Shown: piece after piece, positions 31,307-39,016 of the stretch
How positions within the stretch are numbered: position 1 is the first letter of the stretch
Layout of the letters: every line of letters starts with the position of its first letter
Assembly (NCBI RefSeq): GCF_036226445.1
Contig: NZ_CP108474.1
Coordinates: 6,076,001-6,140,000, forward strand
DNA length: 64,000 bases
Reading direction: 5' to 3'
Source: Streptomyces sp. NBC_01255
GTDB taxonomy: Bacteria; Actinomycetota; Actinomycetes; Streptomycetales; Streptomycetaceae
Program-made: the position numbers and the translations under genes
The notes under the pieces: generated by a model
Told to the model about the DNA's origin: nothing
Seen by the model: only the letters and a program-made list of their open reading frames with translations
Databases searched by the model: none

Positions 31307-32116
31307 ATGGAGCCTGATCTGTTGCGGGTCACCGTCCTCGGGTCCGCCACCCCCTTCCCCCGGCCGGACAACCCCTGCTCCGGCCTTCTCGTCGAGGGCG
31401 GCGGCGTCCGCGTGTGGGTGGACGCCGGGACCGGCACCCTCGCGGAGCTCCAGCGGTACGTCACGCTCGGCGACGTCGACGCCGTCTGGATCTCGCATCT
31501 TCATGCCGATCACAGTGCCGATCTGCTGACTGCCTCTTACGGGTTGTTGTACGCGGGGCTTGACGTTTCCGTGCCGGTGGCTCTCTTCGGGCCCGCCGGG
31601 ATCGCCGACCGGCTCGCCGGGTTCCTGACGAACGGGCCCGAACGCAGCCCCGTCGAGAAGGCCTTCGCCGTCCAGGAGTTGTACGACGGGCATGTCGCCC
31701 GCCTCGGTGGGCTGACGTTGCGGTCGCGGGGCGTCGACCACGCCGGGCCCGACGCCTTCGCCCTGCGTGTGGAGGATGAGGACGGGCGTTCTGTTGTCTA
31801 CTCCGGTGATTGCCGGCCGTGCTCCTCTCTCGTCGAACTCGCCCGGGACTGCGATCTGTTCGTCTGCGAGGCCGATGGGGAAGGGCCCGGGCACCACTCC
31901 GCGGCACAGGCCGGGCGCAGCGCCGCCGCGGCCCGTGCCGGGCGGCTCGTCGTGACCCATGTGGGGTCCGGCGTCGAGCCCGCCGAGGCCGTCGCGCTCG
32001 CCGCCGCCGAGTTCCCCGGCGACGTCGCCCACGCCGACCCCGGCGCACGGTTCGAGGTCACGCGTCGAAGTCGTACTCCAGGACGTACGACGACGAGTCG
32101 AGCGTCATCTCGTTGA
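31307..32116 (+). CDS. MBL-fold metallohydrolase
   Basis: The product is 269 residues from ATG 31307. The metal ligands are visible: SHLHADHSADLL near 63-70, GVDHAGPD near 145, YSGDCRPC near 165 and VVTHVGSG near 222. This arrangement is nearest to RNase Z/ElaC-like and cyclic-phosphodiesterase-like hydrolases of about 250-270 residues. Its last 59 bases overlap the convergent GntR gene, so the final residues (RSRTPGRTTTSRASSR) are probably not conserved. Substrate unknown. Confidence 0.86.
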   Translation: MEPDLLRVTVLGSATPFPRPDNPCSGLLVEGGGVRVWVDAGTGTLAELQRYVTLGDVDAVWISHLHADHSADLLTASYGLLYAGLDVSVPVALFGPAGIADRLAGFLTNGPERSPVEKAFAVQELYDGHVARLGGLTLRSRGVDHAGPDAFALRVEDEDGRSVVYSGDCRPCSSLVELARDCDLFVCEADGEGPGHHSAAQAGRSAAAARAGRLVVTHVGSGVEPAEAVALAAAEFPGDVAHADPGARFEVTRRSRTPGRTTTSRASSR

Positions 32117-32816
32117 GCTCCACCGCGACCCCCGGCCCCGTGAACGCCGTGCGCCCGATCAGGACCACCGGAGTGCCGAACTCCAGGGCCAGCAGGTCCG
32201 ACTCTTCCGCCGTCGGCATCCGGCAGCGGATCTCCTCGCGGAAGCGCACCGGCCGGTGCCCCAGCTCGGTCAGCCGGGCGTAGGTGCCGCCCGGACCCGT
32301 GTCCGGCTCCGTGATCGCCGTCCCGCGCACCAGCTCCGCGGAGAGGTACGAGACCGAGAGCAGGACCGGTTTGGCGTCCAGGACGAAGCGGCGGCTGCGG
32401 ACGCAGACCGGCGCGCCCGGCGCGAGGTTCAGCGCCTCGGCGACTCTGGCTCCGGCCGCCGTCTCCGCCACCTCGATCCGGTCGACCACCAGGGTCCGGT
32501 CCTCCACGTCCGCCGACCAGACCGAGCGGCCGCTGCCCCAGTGGTCCCCGGCGAGGCGCGGGATGCCCCGGCGGCGCAGCGGGCGGAAGACCCGGACGAA
32601 GACCCCGGCGCCCTTGCGGGCCTCGGCCAGTCCTTCGTTGCGCAGGACGGAAAGGGCCTGGCGCGCCGTCATCCGGGCCACTTCGTAGGTCGACATCAGG
32701 TCGTTCTCACCGGGGAGGCGGTCGCCCGGCGCGAAGGCGCCCGACTGGATCGCCGTTCTCAACTCGTCGGCGATGCGCTGGTACTTGGGCCGACGAGCGC
32801 TGTCCTGGTCAGTCAC
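32058..32816 (-). CDS. GntR-family transcriptional regulator
   Basis: GTG 32816 (MTDQDSARRPKYQR), behind GGGAG, gives 252 residues; the frame is open to 32921. The winged helix spans residues 10-75 (KYQRIADELRTAIQSGAFAP, GENDLMSTYEVARMTARQAL, ARKGAGVFVRVF) and a UTRA domain the rest (VCVRSRRFVLDAKPVLLSVS, YARLTELGHRPVRFREEI). It stands alone, convergent with the MBL gene; the target is unknown. Confidence 0.86.
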   Translation of the reverse strand: MTDQDSARRPKYQRIADELRTAIQSGAFAPGDRLPGENDLMSTYEVARMTARQALSVLRNEGLAEARKGAGVFVRVFRPLRRRGIPRLAGDHWGSGRSVWSADVEDRTLVVDRIEVAETAAGARVAEALNLAPGAPVCVRSRRFVLDAKPVLLSVSYLSAELVRGTAITEPDTGPGGTYARLTELGHRPVRFREEIRCRMPTAEESDLLALEFGTPVVLIGRTAFTGPGVAVELNEMTLDSSSYVLEYDFDA

Positions 32817-33012
32817 GGGTGGACCACTCCCTTCATCTGCGGGACACCCTAGGCGCACCCCCGGGCCAGGGTGCACACGTGTGCGCCGTCCCGCCGGGTC
32901 GATCCATCCATCGGGGGACATCTCTAGAGATACGTTGACAGGGCGGGGCGTCCCCGCTTCTCTGGTGGTCCCCAGGAATCAGGATTCGGTACGGACGGGA
33001 CGGAGGGGACGC

Positions 33013-33234
33013 GTGCAGCCACTGCCCGAGGTCGGTGACCTCGTCCGCGACACCGCCACCGGGCGGGTCGGTTTCTATGTGGAGAGCGTCTCCGGGCGCT
33101 TCCTGATCCGGCCTGTCCACGGTGGCGCAGAGTGGGAGGCCGAGCCCGCCGACGTACAGCTCGCCACCCCCCTGCGCGAGCTGCGCGCCCGCGCCGCCGA
33201 GATCAACGCGCGCAGCCGGCGCGGCCTGGCCTGA
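33013..33234 (+). CDS. Small hypothetical protein
   Basis: The product is 73 residues from GTG 33013. An N-terminal beta barrel-like part (LPEVGDLVRDTATGRVGFYV, FLIRPVHGGAEWEAEP) is followed by a basic helix. It resembles small Streptomyces proteins of unknown role. Confidence 0.68.
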   Translation: MQPLPEVGDLVRDTATGRVGFYVESVSGRFLIRPVHGGAEWEAEPADVQLATPLRELRARAAEINARSRRGLA

Positions 33235-33323
33235 GCGGGGTGCGGTGACCCTCCGTGGCCGTGGTTCTCGGTCGCTCGGCGGCGTCGGCGGCGGTTGTCA
33301 GTGGGGCGCGCCACACTGGAGGC

Positions 33324-33584
33324 ATGTGCCGCAGCATCAAGACGCTCCGACCGCCCGTGCTGCCCGAGGAGGCGACCGAGGAGGACTTCCACGCCGCCGC
33401 CTTGCAGTACGTCCGCAAGGTCTCCGGCTTCCGCGCTCCCGCCGCCCACAACCGCGAGGTCTTCGACCGCGCCGTGGACGAGATCACGGAGGCGACCGCG
33501 AGACTCCTCGCCGGCCTGGAGGTGCGCGGGGCGCACCCCGCCGTCACGAGACCGGCGCGGGAGCCGCAGCCGGACGCTGTATGA
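33324..33584 (+). CDS. DUF2277 family protein
   Basis: This is an 86-residue protein opening MCRSIKTLRPPVLPEEATEE, the hallmark of DUF2277, followed by FHAAALQYVRKVSGFRAP and a helix NREVFDRAVDEITEATARLL. GGAGG stands just before ATG 33324. The last 41 bases overlap the convergent DedA gene. Function unknown. Confidence 0.87.
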   Translation: MCRSIKTLRPPVLPEEATEEDFHAAALQYVRKVSGFRAPAAHNREVFDRAVDEITEATARLLAGLEVRGAHPAVTRPAREPQPDAV

Positions 33585-34173
33585 GGTACGCGGCGAGGCC
33601 GCCCGCCAGGAAGAGCGCGAGGGTCGACACCCCCGCGCTGAACCAGGTCGCGCCCAGCCACTGCCCGCCCAGCCAGCCGAGCCCCACGCTGTAGGAGGCC
33701 CAGGTCACGCCCGCGAGGGCCGACCACGGCAGGAAGTCCTTGATCCTCCGCTTGGCCGCGCCCGCGCCCAGGGAGACCACGGAGCGGCCCGCCGGGGCGA
33801 AGCGCGCGAGCACCACGAGCAGCCCGCCGCCCCGGGCCAGCGCGGTGCCGAGACGTTCCTGCGCCAGGGAGAGGCGCCGCGAGCGGGCGATCGCCCTGTC
33901 CAGCCTGGCGCCGCCCCGCCGGGCCAGGCGGTACGCCAGGAAGTCGCCGAGTACGGACGCGGTGGCCGCGCAGAGGAGCAGCGGGAGGAGCGACGGCACG
34001 TCGGGGGAGGCCGCGGTGGCCGTCGCCGCGGCCGTGGCGGCGGTGATCACCAGGAAGCCGCTCGGCAGCACGGGCAGGAAGACGTCGAGCAGGATCGACG
34101 CCGCCACCACCGGGTAGATCCACGGGCCGGCGGTCAACGACCGCAGCGAGCCGAGGCTGTCGAGCAGATTCAC
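33544..34173 (-). CDS. DedA-family integral membrane protein
   Basis: The product is 209 residues with five to six membrane segments. It has a re-entrant-loop region LDVFLPVLPSGFLVI near 30, GDFLAYRLARRGG near 78 and the signature ARFAPAGRSVVSLGAG near 122, where the F/Y-x-R-x-x-P-x-x-R core is slightly altered. The C-terminus matches IKDFLPWSALAGVTWASYSVG. DedA proteins are lipid scramblase/flippase-like proteins of envelope homeostasis. Confidence 0.87.
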   Translation of the reverse strand: MNLLDSLGSLRSLTAGPWIYPVVAASILLDVFLPVLPSGFLVITAATAAATATAASPDVPSLLPLLLCAATASVLGDFLAYRLARRGGARLDRAIARSRRLSLAQERLGTALARGGGLLVVLARFAPAGRSVVSLGAGAAKRRIKDFLPWSALAGVTWASYSVGLGWLGGQWLGATWFSAGVSTLALFLAGGLAAYLIQRPAAAPAPVS

Positions 34174-34523
34174 AGGGCCAGAGCCTACGCGGGGGTGGGG
34201 GAGCCCCTGCCGGGCGGGTGGGGGGACCCCCTGCCGGGCGGGGGCCGGGCTTTCCGCCGGGGGCGGGGTGGGGCGTGTGCGGGGCCGTGCGGCGTGCGTG
34301 TGCGGGGCGGTGGCAGGGGTCGTGGCGGGGTGCGGGCCCGGGATGGGTTACGGGGCGGTGCGGCCGGGTCGGGTCGGCGTGGGGTGCGGGCTTGGGTGGG
34401 CCGGGCCGGGGGGCGTCGCGGGGTGGGCGCGGGCCTTGCTTGGTGTGCGGGCCGCGGGTGTCCGCGTACGAGAAAGGCCGGAAACCGTCCTGCGGTTTCC
34501 GGCTCCTTCCGTCTGCGGGGGGC
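34174..34523. other. G-rich intergenic region
   Basis: The left half is low-complexity G-rich DNA with a repeated CCCTGCCGGGCGGG. No supported gene is present. The terminator of the DoxX gene lies at the right end. Confidence 0.55.
34475..34503. terminator. Terminator of the DoxX gene
   Basis: GCCGGAAACCG pairs with CGGTTTCCGGC around TCCTG. It is 21 bp past the stop of the leftward gene. Confidence 0.8.
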
Positions 34524-35006
34524 TCAGGCCGCGATCGGCGCGCCCTGCTTCTCGTTCTCCTGGCCCGTCTTCGCGCCCGCGCCGGTCCGGGCGCCGAAGA
34601 GCCCGTCGAGGGCGAGTGCGCCCGGGCCCGTGAAGACGAGCAGGGCGAAGGCCCAGCAGAACAGGGCCGCGGTCTCGCCGCTGTTCTGGAGCGGGAACAG
34701 GGCTTCCGGCTGGTGGACCTTGAAGTACGCGTACGCCATCGAGCCCGAGGCGAGGAACGCGGCGCTCCGGGTGCCGACGCCGGCCAGCACCAGCACGCCG
34801 CAGACGAGCTGGATGACGGCCGCGTACCAGCCCGGCCAGGTTCCGGCCGGGACGGTGCCGCCGCCCATCGCGCCGCCGAGGACGCCGAAGAGCGAGGCGG
34901 CGCCGTGGCAGGCGAAGAGCAGGCCGACGACGATCCGGAAGAGGCCGAGCGCGTAGGGCTGGGCCTGGTTCAGGCGGCTTATGAGGCTGTTCGGGGCGGT
35001 GTTCAT
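34524..35006 (-). CDS. DoxX-family membrane protein
   Basis: ATG 35006 (MNTAPNSLISRLNQ), with GAAGGAG upstream, gives 160 residues. Four membrane segments are visible: FRIVVGLLFACHGAASLFG, WYAAVIQLVCGVLVLAGVG, FLASGSMAYAYF and ALFCWAFALLVFTGPGAL. DoxX/MhqP proteins are linked to quinone, thiol or electrophile stress. Upstream, ACTTGCAAGT at 35102-35111 is a likely MarR/HxlR-type operator. Confidence 0.88.
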   Translation of the reverse strand: MNTAPNSLISRLNQAQPYALGLFRIVVGLLFACHGAASLFGVLGGAMGGGTVPAGTWPGWYAAVIQLVCGVLVLAGVGTRSAAFLASGSMAYAYFKVHQPEALFPLQNSGETAALFCWAFALLVFTGPGALALDGLFGARTGAGAKTGQENEKQGAPIAA

Positions 35007-35101
35007 GGGGGAACTCCTTCGGCCTGACCCCGTCCGTGGGGAGGACGGGGTGTGGGGGACGGAAACCGACGAGGCCGCAAGGTTAGGCACCCCTCACCAG
35101 T

Positions 35102-35111
35102 ACTTGCAAGT
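35102..35111. promoter_or_regulatory. Palindrome upstream of the DoxX gene
   Basis: ACTTGCAAGT is a perfect 10-bp palindrome about 95 bp before the DoxX start. Similar short palindromes bind MarR/HxlR redox regulators of DoxX genes; the regulator is not in this window. Confidence 0.5.
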
Positions 35112-35193
35112 TCAACATTCGGCCACCGGGGAGTGTGTGGCGCGGCTCACTCCCCGGGGCCGCTGTGGTGACGGTGGTTCAGTGGGCCGGTGG

Positions 35194-35844
35194 TCAGCAG
35201 CCGTTGAGGACGGACTGCAGGGCGCTCTTCTCGGCGGAGTCGATGCTGAGGTTCCAGTGGTACTTCACGTGCACCCACGCCCGGGCGTACGTGCAGCGGT
35301 AGGACGTGCGCGAGGGCAGCCACTCCGCCGGGTCCAGGTCGCCCTTGGACTGGTTGACGTTGTCGGTGACGGCTATGAGCTGGGGCCGGGTCAGGTCGTT
35401 CGCGAAGGCCTGGCGCTGCGAGGTCGTCCACGCGTTCGCGCCCGAGCGCCAGGCCTCGGACAGGGCGACGACGTGGTCGATGTCGAGGTCGGAGGCGGCG
35501 GTCCAGGTGGCGCCGTCGTACTCGGAGTACCAGCTGCCGCTGACCGAGGCGCAGCTGGAGTCGGTGACGACGTTCACGCCGTCGCGCTTGAGGACGGTCT
35601 CTCGGGTGTTGCACGCCCCGGACTGGGTGATCCAGTGCGGGAAGAGATCCCGGCTGTAGCCGGAGGAGGAACCTTCCGCCTTGACCGTGAGGGCGGCCAG
35701 GTGCGTGCGGGCGGTGGACGCGCTGACGGGGGTCGGCATGGCGGCCTGGGCGGCCGGTGCCGTGGCGAGGAGGCCGGTGACGGTGAGGGCGGCGGAGGTG
35801 GCGAGTACCGCGAGTCGACGCGCGTAGATCATGCCGACGGGCAT
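35194..35844 (-). CDS. Secreted HNH-family nuclease (DUF1524/GmrSD-C-like)
   Basis: The product is 216 residues from ATG 35844, behind GGGAG. Residues 1-35 are a Sec signal ending AAQA-A. The catalytic core is DLDIDHVVALSEAWRSGA near 120 and NVNQSKGDLDPAEWLPS near 162, with CTYARAWVHVKYHW following, as in Streptomyces extracellular HNH nucleases of about 200 residues. Cysteines (CNTRE, SSCAS, RCTYA, NGC) could pair. It degrades external DNA. Confidence 0.9.
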   Translation of the reverse strand: MPVGMIYARRLAVLATSAALTVTGLLATAPAAQAAMPTPVSASTARTHLAALTVKAEGSSSGYSRDLFPHWITQSGACNTRETVLKRDGVNVVTDSSCASVSGSWYSEYDGATWTAASDLDIDHVVALSEAWRSGANAWTTSQRQAFANDLTRPQLIAVTDNVNQSKGDLDPAEWLPSRTSYRCTYARAWVHVKYHWNLSIDSAEKSALQSVLNGC

Positions 35845-36064
35845 GTGAACTCCCTTGAAGTGGGGGGACCTTGGCTGGGTGCCGTCCCCGCGGGGGTGCC
35901 GGGCGCTGGCCCGGTCATCGTGGCGGCGCCAGGTTTCCTTGGGGGGTGCGCCAGGTAACAGGGTGGCGACATGGGCACGTCACATCAAGGGGTGTGACGT
36001 GGCTGATGGAGTGCCAGGTTCCGCCCGGTGACCCTCCGTTGCGCGAGAGCTCTACTGTGGCCGT

Positions 36065-36844
36065 GTGCTTCTGGACGTGAACGTCACCTTTGGGGCGGTA
36101 CTCGCCGTCCTGCTCGCCCTCGCCGCCGGCGTCGTCGCCCTCGCGCACCTCGGCCGGGCCCGCGACGCCCTGTTCGCCGGCGCGCGCGCCGCCGTCCAGC
36201 TGATCGCCGTCTCGCTCGTCATCGGCTGGGTGGTCCGCTCCGTACCGCTGCTGCTCTGCTTCCTGCTCCTCATGTACGCGGTGGCGGTGCGGACGGCGGG
36301 GCGGCGGGTCGTTCCCGCGCCGGGGCGCGGCTGGCGGTGGGCGGGCGTGCCGATCGCCGCCGCCGTGGCGCCGGTGGTCCTCGCGCTCGTCGTCACCGGA
36401 CTCGTACCGGTGAAGGGGATCACGCTCGTACCCGTGACCGGCATCCTCGTCGGCGGCGCGCTCACGGCCACCGTCCTCGCGGGGCGGCGCGCGCTCGACG
36501 AGCTGGAGACGCGGCGGGGCGAGGTGGAGGCGGGCCTGGCCATCGGGCTCGTCGCGCGCGAGGCGCGGCTCGAAGTGGCACGGAAGGCGGCGGCGGACGC
36601 CCTGCTCCCCGGCATGGACCAGACGCGCACGGTGGGTCTCGTCACGCTGCCGGGGGCCTTCGTGGGCATGCTGCTCGGCGGCGCGTCGCCGCTGCACGCG
36701 GGCGCCGTCCAGCTCTTCGTGCTCATCGCGCTGCTCGCGGTGCAGGCGGTGGCCGCCGCGACCACCTTGGAGCTGGTCGCGCGCGGCCGGATCGCCCGGC
36801 CTCGGGAGGCGGGCGCGGAGGGGAGTCCTGAGCCTGGGCGGTGA
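36065..36844 (+). CDS. FetB/UPF0014-like ABC permease
   Basis: The product is 259 residues from GTG 36065, with about seven membrane segments. FetB marks include ARAAVQLIAVSLVIGWV near 40, VPVTGILVGGALTATVLAGRR near 120 and the cytoplasmic ATPase-contact segment MDQTRTVGLVTLPGAFVGML near 185. FetAB exports iron or related metals in E. coli. The ATPase partner (FetA) is not adjacent here. Confidence 0.87.
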   Translation: MLLDVNVTFGAVLAVLLALAAGVVALAHLGRARDALFAGARAAVQLIAVSLVIGWVVRSVPLLLCFLLLMYAVAVRTAGRRVVPAPGRGWRWAGVPIAAAVAPVVLALVVTGLVPVKGITLVPVTGILVGGALTATVLAGRRALDELETRRGEVEAGLAIGLVAREARLEVARKAAADALLPGMDQTRTVGLVTLPGAFVGMLLGGASPLHAGAVQLFVLIALLAVQAVAAATTLELVARGRIARPREAGAEGSPEPGR

Positions 36845-36858
36845 GGGCGCCCCTTCCC

Positions 36859-37527
36859 CTACGCCAGGGCCGTGAGGGTGATCGTGCCGTCCGCCGCGGC
36901 CTCGACCCGCAGGCGGGTGAGGTCGTCGACGTGGATGTCGGGCGCGAAGGCCGCCGCGCGCGGGCCCACGCCCACGATCCGCATGCCGGCCGCGCGGCCG
37001 GCCTGGATCCCGGCTTCGGAGTCCTCGAAGACGACACAGTCCGCCGGGGCGAAGCCCAGCTCCGCCGCACCCTTGAGGAAGCCCTCGGGGTCCGGCTTGC
37101 TCGCGCCGACGCACTCGGCGGTGACCCGGGTCTCCGGTATCGCCAGGCCGGCCGCGCCCATCCGCGCCTGGGCGAGGGCCTCGTCGGCCGAGGTCACCAG
37201 GGCGTACGGCAGCGCGGCGATCGCGGCCATGAAGGCGGGGGCGCCGGGGACGGGCACGACACCGTCGAGGTCGGCGGTCTCCTCGGCGAGCATCAGCCGG
37301 TTGTCGGCGTAGTTCTCCTCCATCGGGCGCTCCGGGAGGAGGACGGCCATCGTCGCGTACCCCTGGCGGCCGTGGACCACCTTGAGGACGGCGTCCGCGT
37401 CGAGAGCCTGCCGCTCGGCCCAGCGGCGCCAGCAGCGCTCGACGACGGCGTCCGAGTTGACGAGGGTGCCGTCCATGTCGAGGAGGAGGGCGCGGGCGGT
37501 GAGCTGTGCCGGGGTGGTGGCAGCCAT
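36859..37527 (-). CDS. HAD-IA sugar-phosphatase-like hydrolase
   Basis: The product is 222 residues. Motif I is LLLDMDGTLVNSDAVVER near 15, motif II ALVTSADEALA near 112, the lysine lies in GASKPDPEGFL near 145 and motif IV is VVFEDSEAGIQAGRAAG near 165. This is the beta-phosphoglucomutase/glycerol-3-phosphatase subclass with an alpha-helical cap. It is convergent with the permease, 15 bp apart. Substrate not determinable. Confidence 0.9.
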   Translation of the reverse strand: MAATTPAQLTARALLLDMDGTLVNSDAVVERCWRRWAERQALDADAVLKVVHGRQGYATMAVLLPERPMEENYADNRLMLAEETADLDGVVPVPGAPAFMAAIAALPYALVTSADEALAQARMGAAGLAIPETRVTAECVGASKPDPEGFLKGAAELGFAPADCVVFEDSEAGIQAGRAAGMRIVGVGPRAAAFAPDIHVDDLTRLRVEAAADGTITLTALA

Positions 37528-37671
37528 CGGGTCTCCAGAGAAGGGTGCGGAGAACGAAGCGGTCCCGCCCGCCGGTCAGGGAATACGGGCGGGGCCACTT
37601 TGTTTTTCCACGATACAAAACCGGGGGGCGTCTTGGCCAACCCGTTCGTGTTCCGGCCCGGAGATCCGGGC

Positions 37672-38856
37672 TCAGAAGTCGGGAGTGGCCTGCTCCAGGT
37701 GGCTGCGGGTGGAGGGGCCGTACACGCCCTCCGGGTCCTCCCGGGGGTAGAGCCACTGCTGGTAGACGGCCACTGCCTCCTGCACCTCCTCGTCGTACCG
37801 GCCGTGGAAGTTGCCGTCGTAGATCCACAGGGCGGCCAGCCGCCGCTGGAGCTCGCGCACCTCGGGCCCCGTCGAGCCGAGGCTCAGCGTGACCGCCGCC
37901 TCTTCGGTCTCCGGATCCTGCGAGGACGGGGTCGCCGTCGGCGCCGACGGCGTCGGGTCGGGCGGCGATGCCGATGCCGAGGTGGCCGTCGGGGCCGCCG
38001 TGGCGGTGGCGGCCGGAGGGGCGGCCGAGCCGGTCGTCGACGCGCTGGGACTCGCGGTGGTACGGCTCGCGGAGGGGGTGGGCGTGGCGGACGGGGAGGC
38101 GGAGGCGCTGGTCGGGCGCGCCGACGGGGGCGACGAGCTCGGCTTCGGCGTCTCGGAGGAGGCGGAGGGGGACGGGGCCTCCGAGACGGCGACGTTCAGG
38201 GACGCGCTGGTGGTGATCTCGAGGCCGCCCGCCCGGTCGTCGGTCTCGTCCCCGCCGCCGAGGACGGCCGCCGCGAGGGCGGCGGTGCCGGCCACGGCGA
38301 CGGCGGCCACCGCGGCGACGATCATGCCGCGCCGGCGCCCGCGTCCCGGCTCGCGGTCGTCCGCAGGGTCAGGGTCGGTGATGCGGCCTATGCCGTGCAG
38401 CAGCAGGGGCATCGTCTCGGAGGGGTCGCCTCGGAGGTCCGGGTCGAGGTGCGCGCCGGAGTGGGTGCCGGAGTACGCGCCCGAGGGTGTGCCGGAGTAC
38501 GCGTCGGAGTGGGTGCCGGAGTACGCGCCCGAAGGTGTGCCGGAGTACGCACCCGAGTATGTGTCGGAGTACGTGCCGGGGTGCGCGGGCGTGGGGTCAT
38601 CCGGGCGGATCGCCGCCAGCCGGGCCGTCGGCGGGTCCTCCGCCGCGTAGCTCCCGCCCGGCCCCCCAGGCCCCGCGGATCCCCCATGCCCGCCATGCCC
38701 CTCAGCCCCCACCGGTTCCGACGGGTCCGTCGCGTCCAGCGTCACGTACGGCCTGATCCGCAGCGGATCGAAGTCCTCGGCTGCCGCCAGCTCCGCCTGG
38801 GCGCAGGTGCAGCCAGGTCTTTGTCCACCGCATTCAGGACAGACATGTCCGGTCAT
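37672..38856 (-). CDS. Membrane-anchored peptidoglycan-binding protein with repeats
   Basis: The product is 394 residues. The N-terminus is cytoplasmic with a zinc-knuckle-like CPECGGQRPGCTC, then Gly-rich and repeated YSGTPSGAYSGTHSD units near 95-130. A membrane segment (GMIVAAVAAVAVAGTAALAAAVL) lies near 178-200, followed by a long Ser/Pro/Thr/Ala stalk and a PG_binding_1 domain (LSLGSTGPEVRELQRRLAAL, then DEEVQEAVAVYQQWL) at the end. It likely links the cytoplasm to the cell wall. Confidence 0.87.
   Translation of the reverse strand: MTGHVCPECGGQRPGCTCAQAELAAAEDFDPLRIRPYVTLDATDPSEPVGAEGHGGHGGSAGPGGPGGSYAAEDPPTARLAAIRPDDPTPAHPGTYSDTYSGAYSGTPSGAYSGTHSDAYSGTPSGAYSGTHSGAHLDPDLRGDPSETMPLLLHGIGRITDPDPADDREPGRGRRRGMIVAAVAAVAVAGTAALAAAVLGGGDETDDRAGGLEITTSASLNVAVSEAPSPSASSETPKPSSSPPSARPTSASASPSATPTPSASRTTASPSASTTGSAAPPAATATAAPTATSASASPPDPTPSAPTATPSSQDPETEEAAVTLSLGSTGPEVRELQRRLAALWIYDGNFHGRYDEEVQEAVAVYQQWLYPREDPEGVYGPSTRSHLEQATPDF
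38455..38580 (-). repeat. Tandem repeats coding for YSGT(P/H)S units
   Basis: About six near-identical 24-bp blocks (core gtgccggagtacgc on the + strand) lie in frame in the N-terminal region of the peptidoglycan-binding protein. Pairs of blocks repeat with few changes, implying recent expansion. Confidence 0.7.
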
Positions 38857-39016
38857 GATGGGTCCCCTCCCCGAGACAACTGCGAGCGATTATGCAGCCC
38901 GCCCCTGTCCGGCGGAGGGGCGGCGGTCTGGCGGCGGTGCCCTCCAGCAGGCCATATCGGGACATTCGGATCAGGATGGAGGAATTGTCCGAGGAGAGGC
39001 CCGAGGAGACCCGCCC

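Noticed and set aside
34174..34470. Possible genes in the G-rich region
   Set aside because: Frames are Gly/Arg-rich low complexity with no ribosome site or family match.
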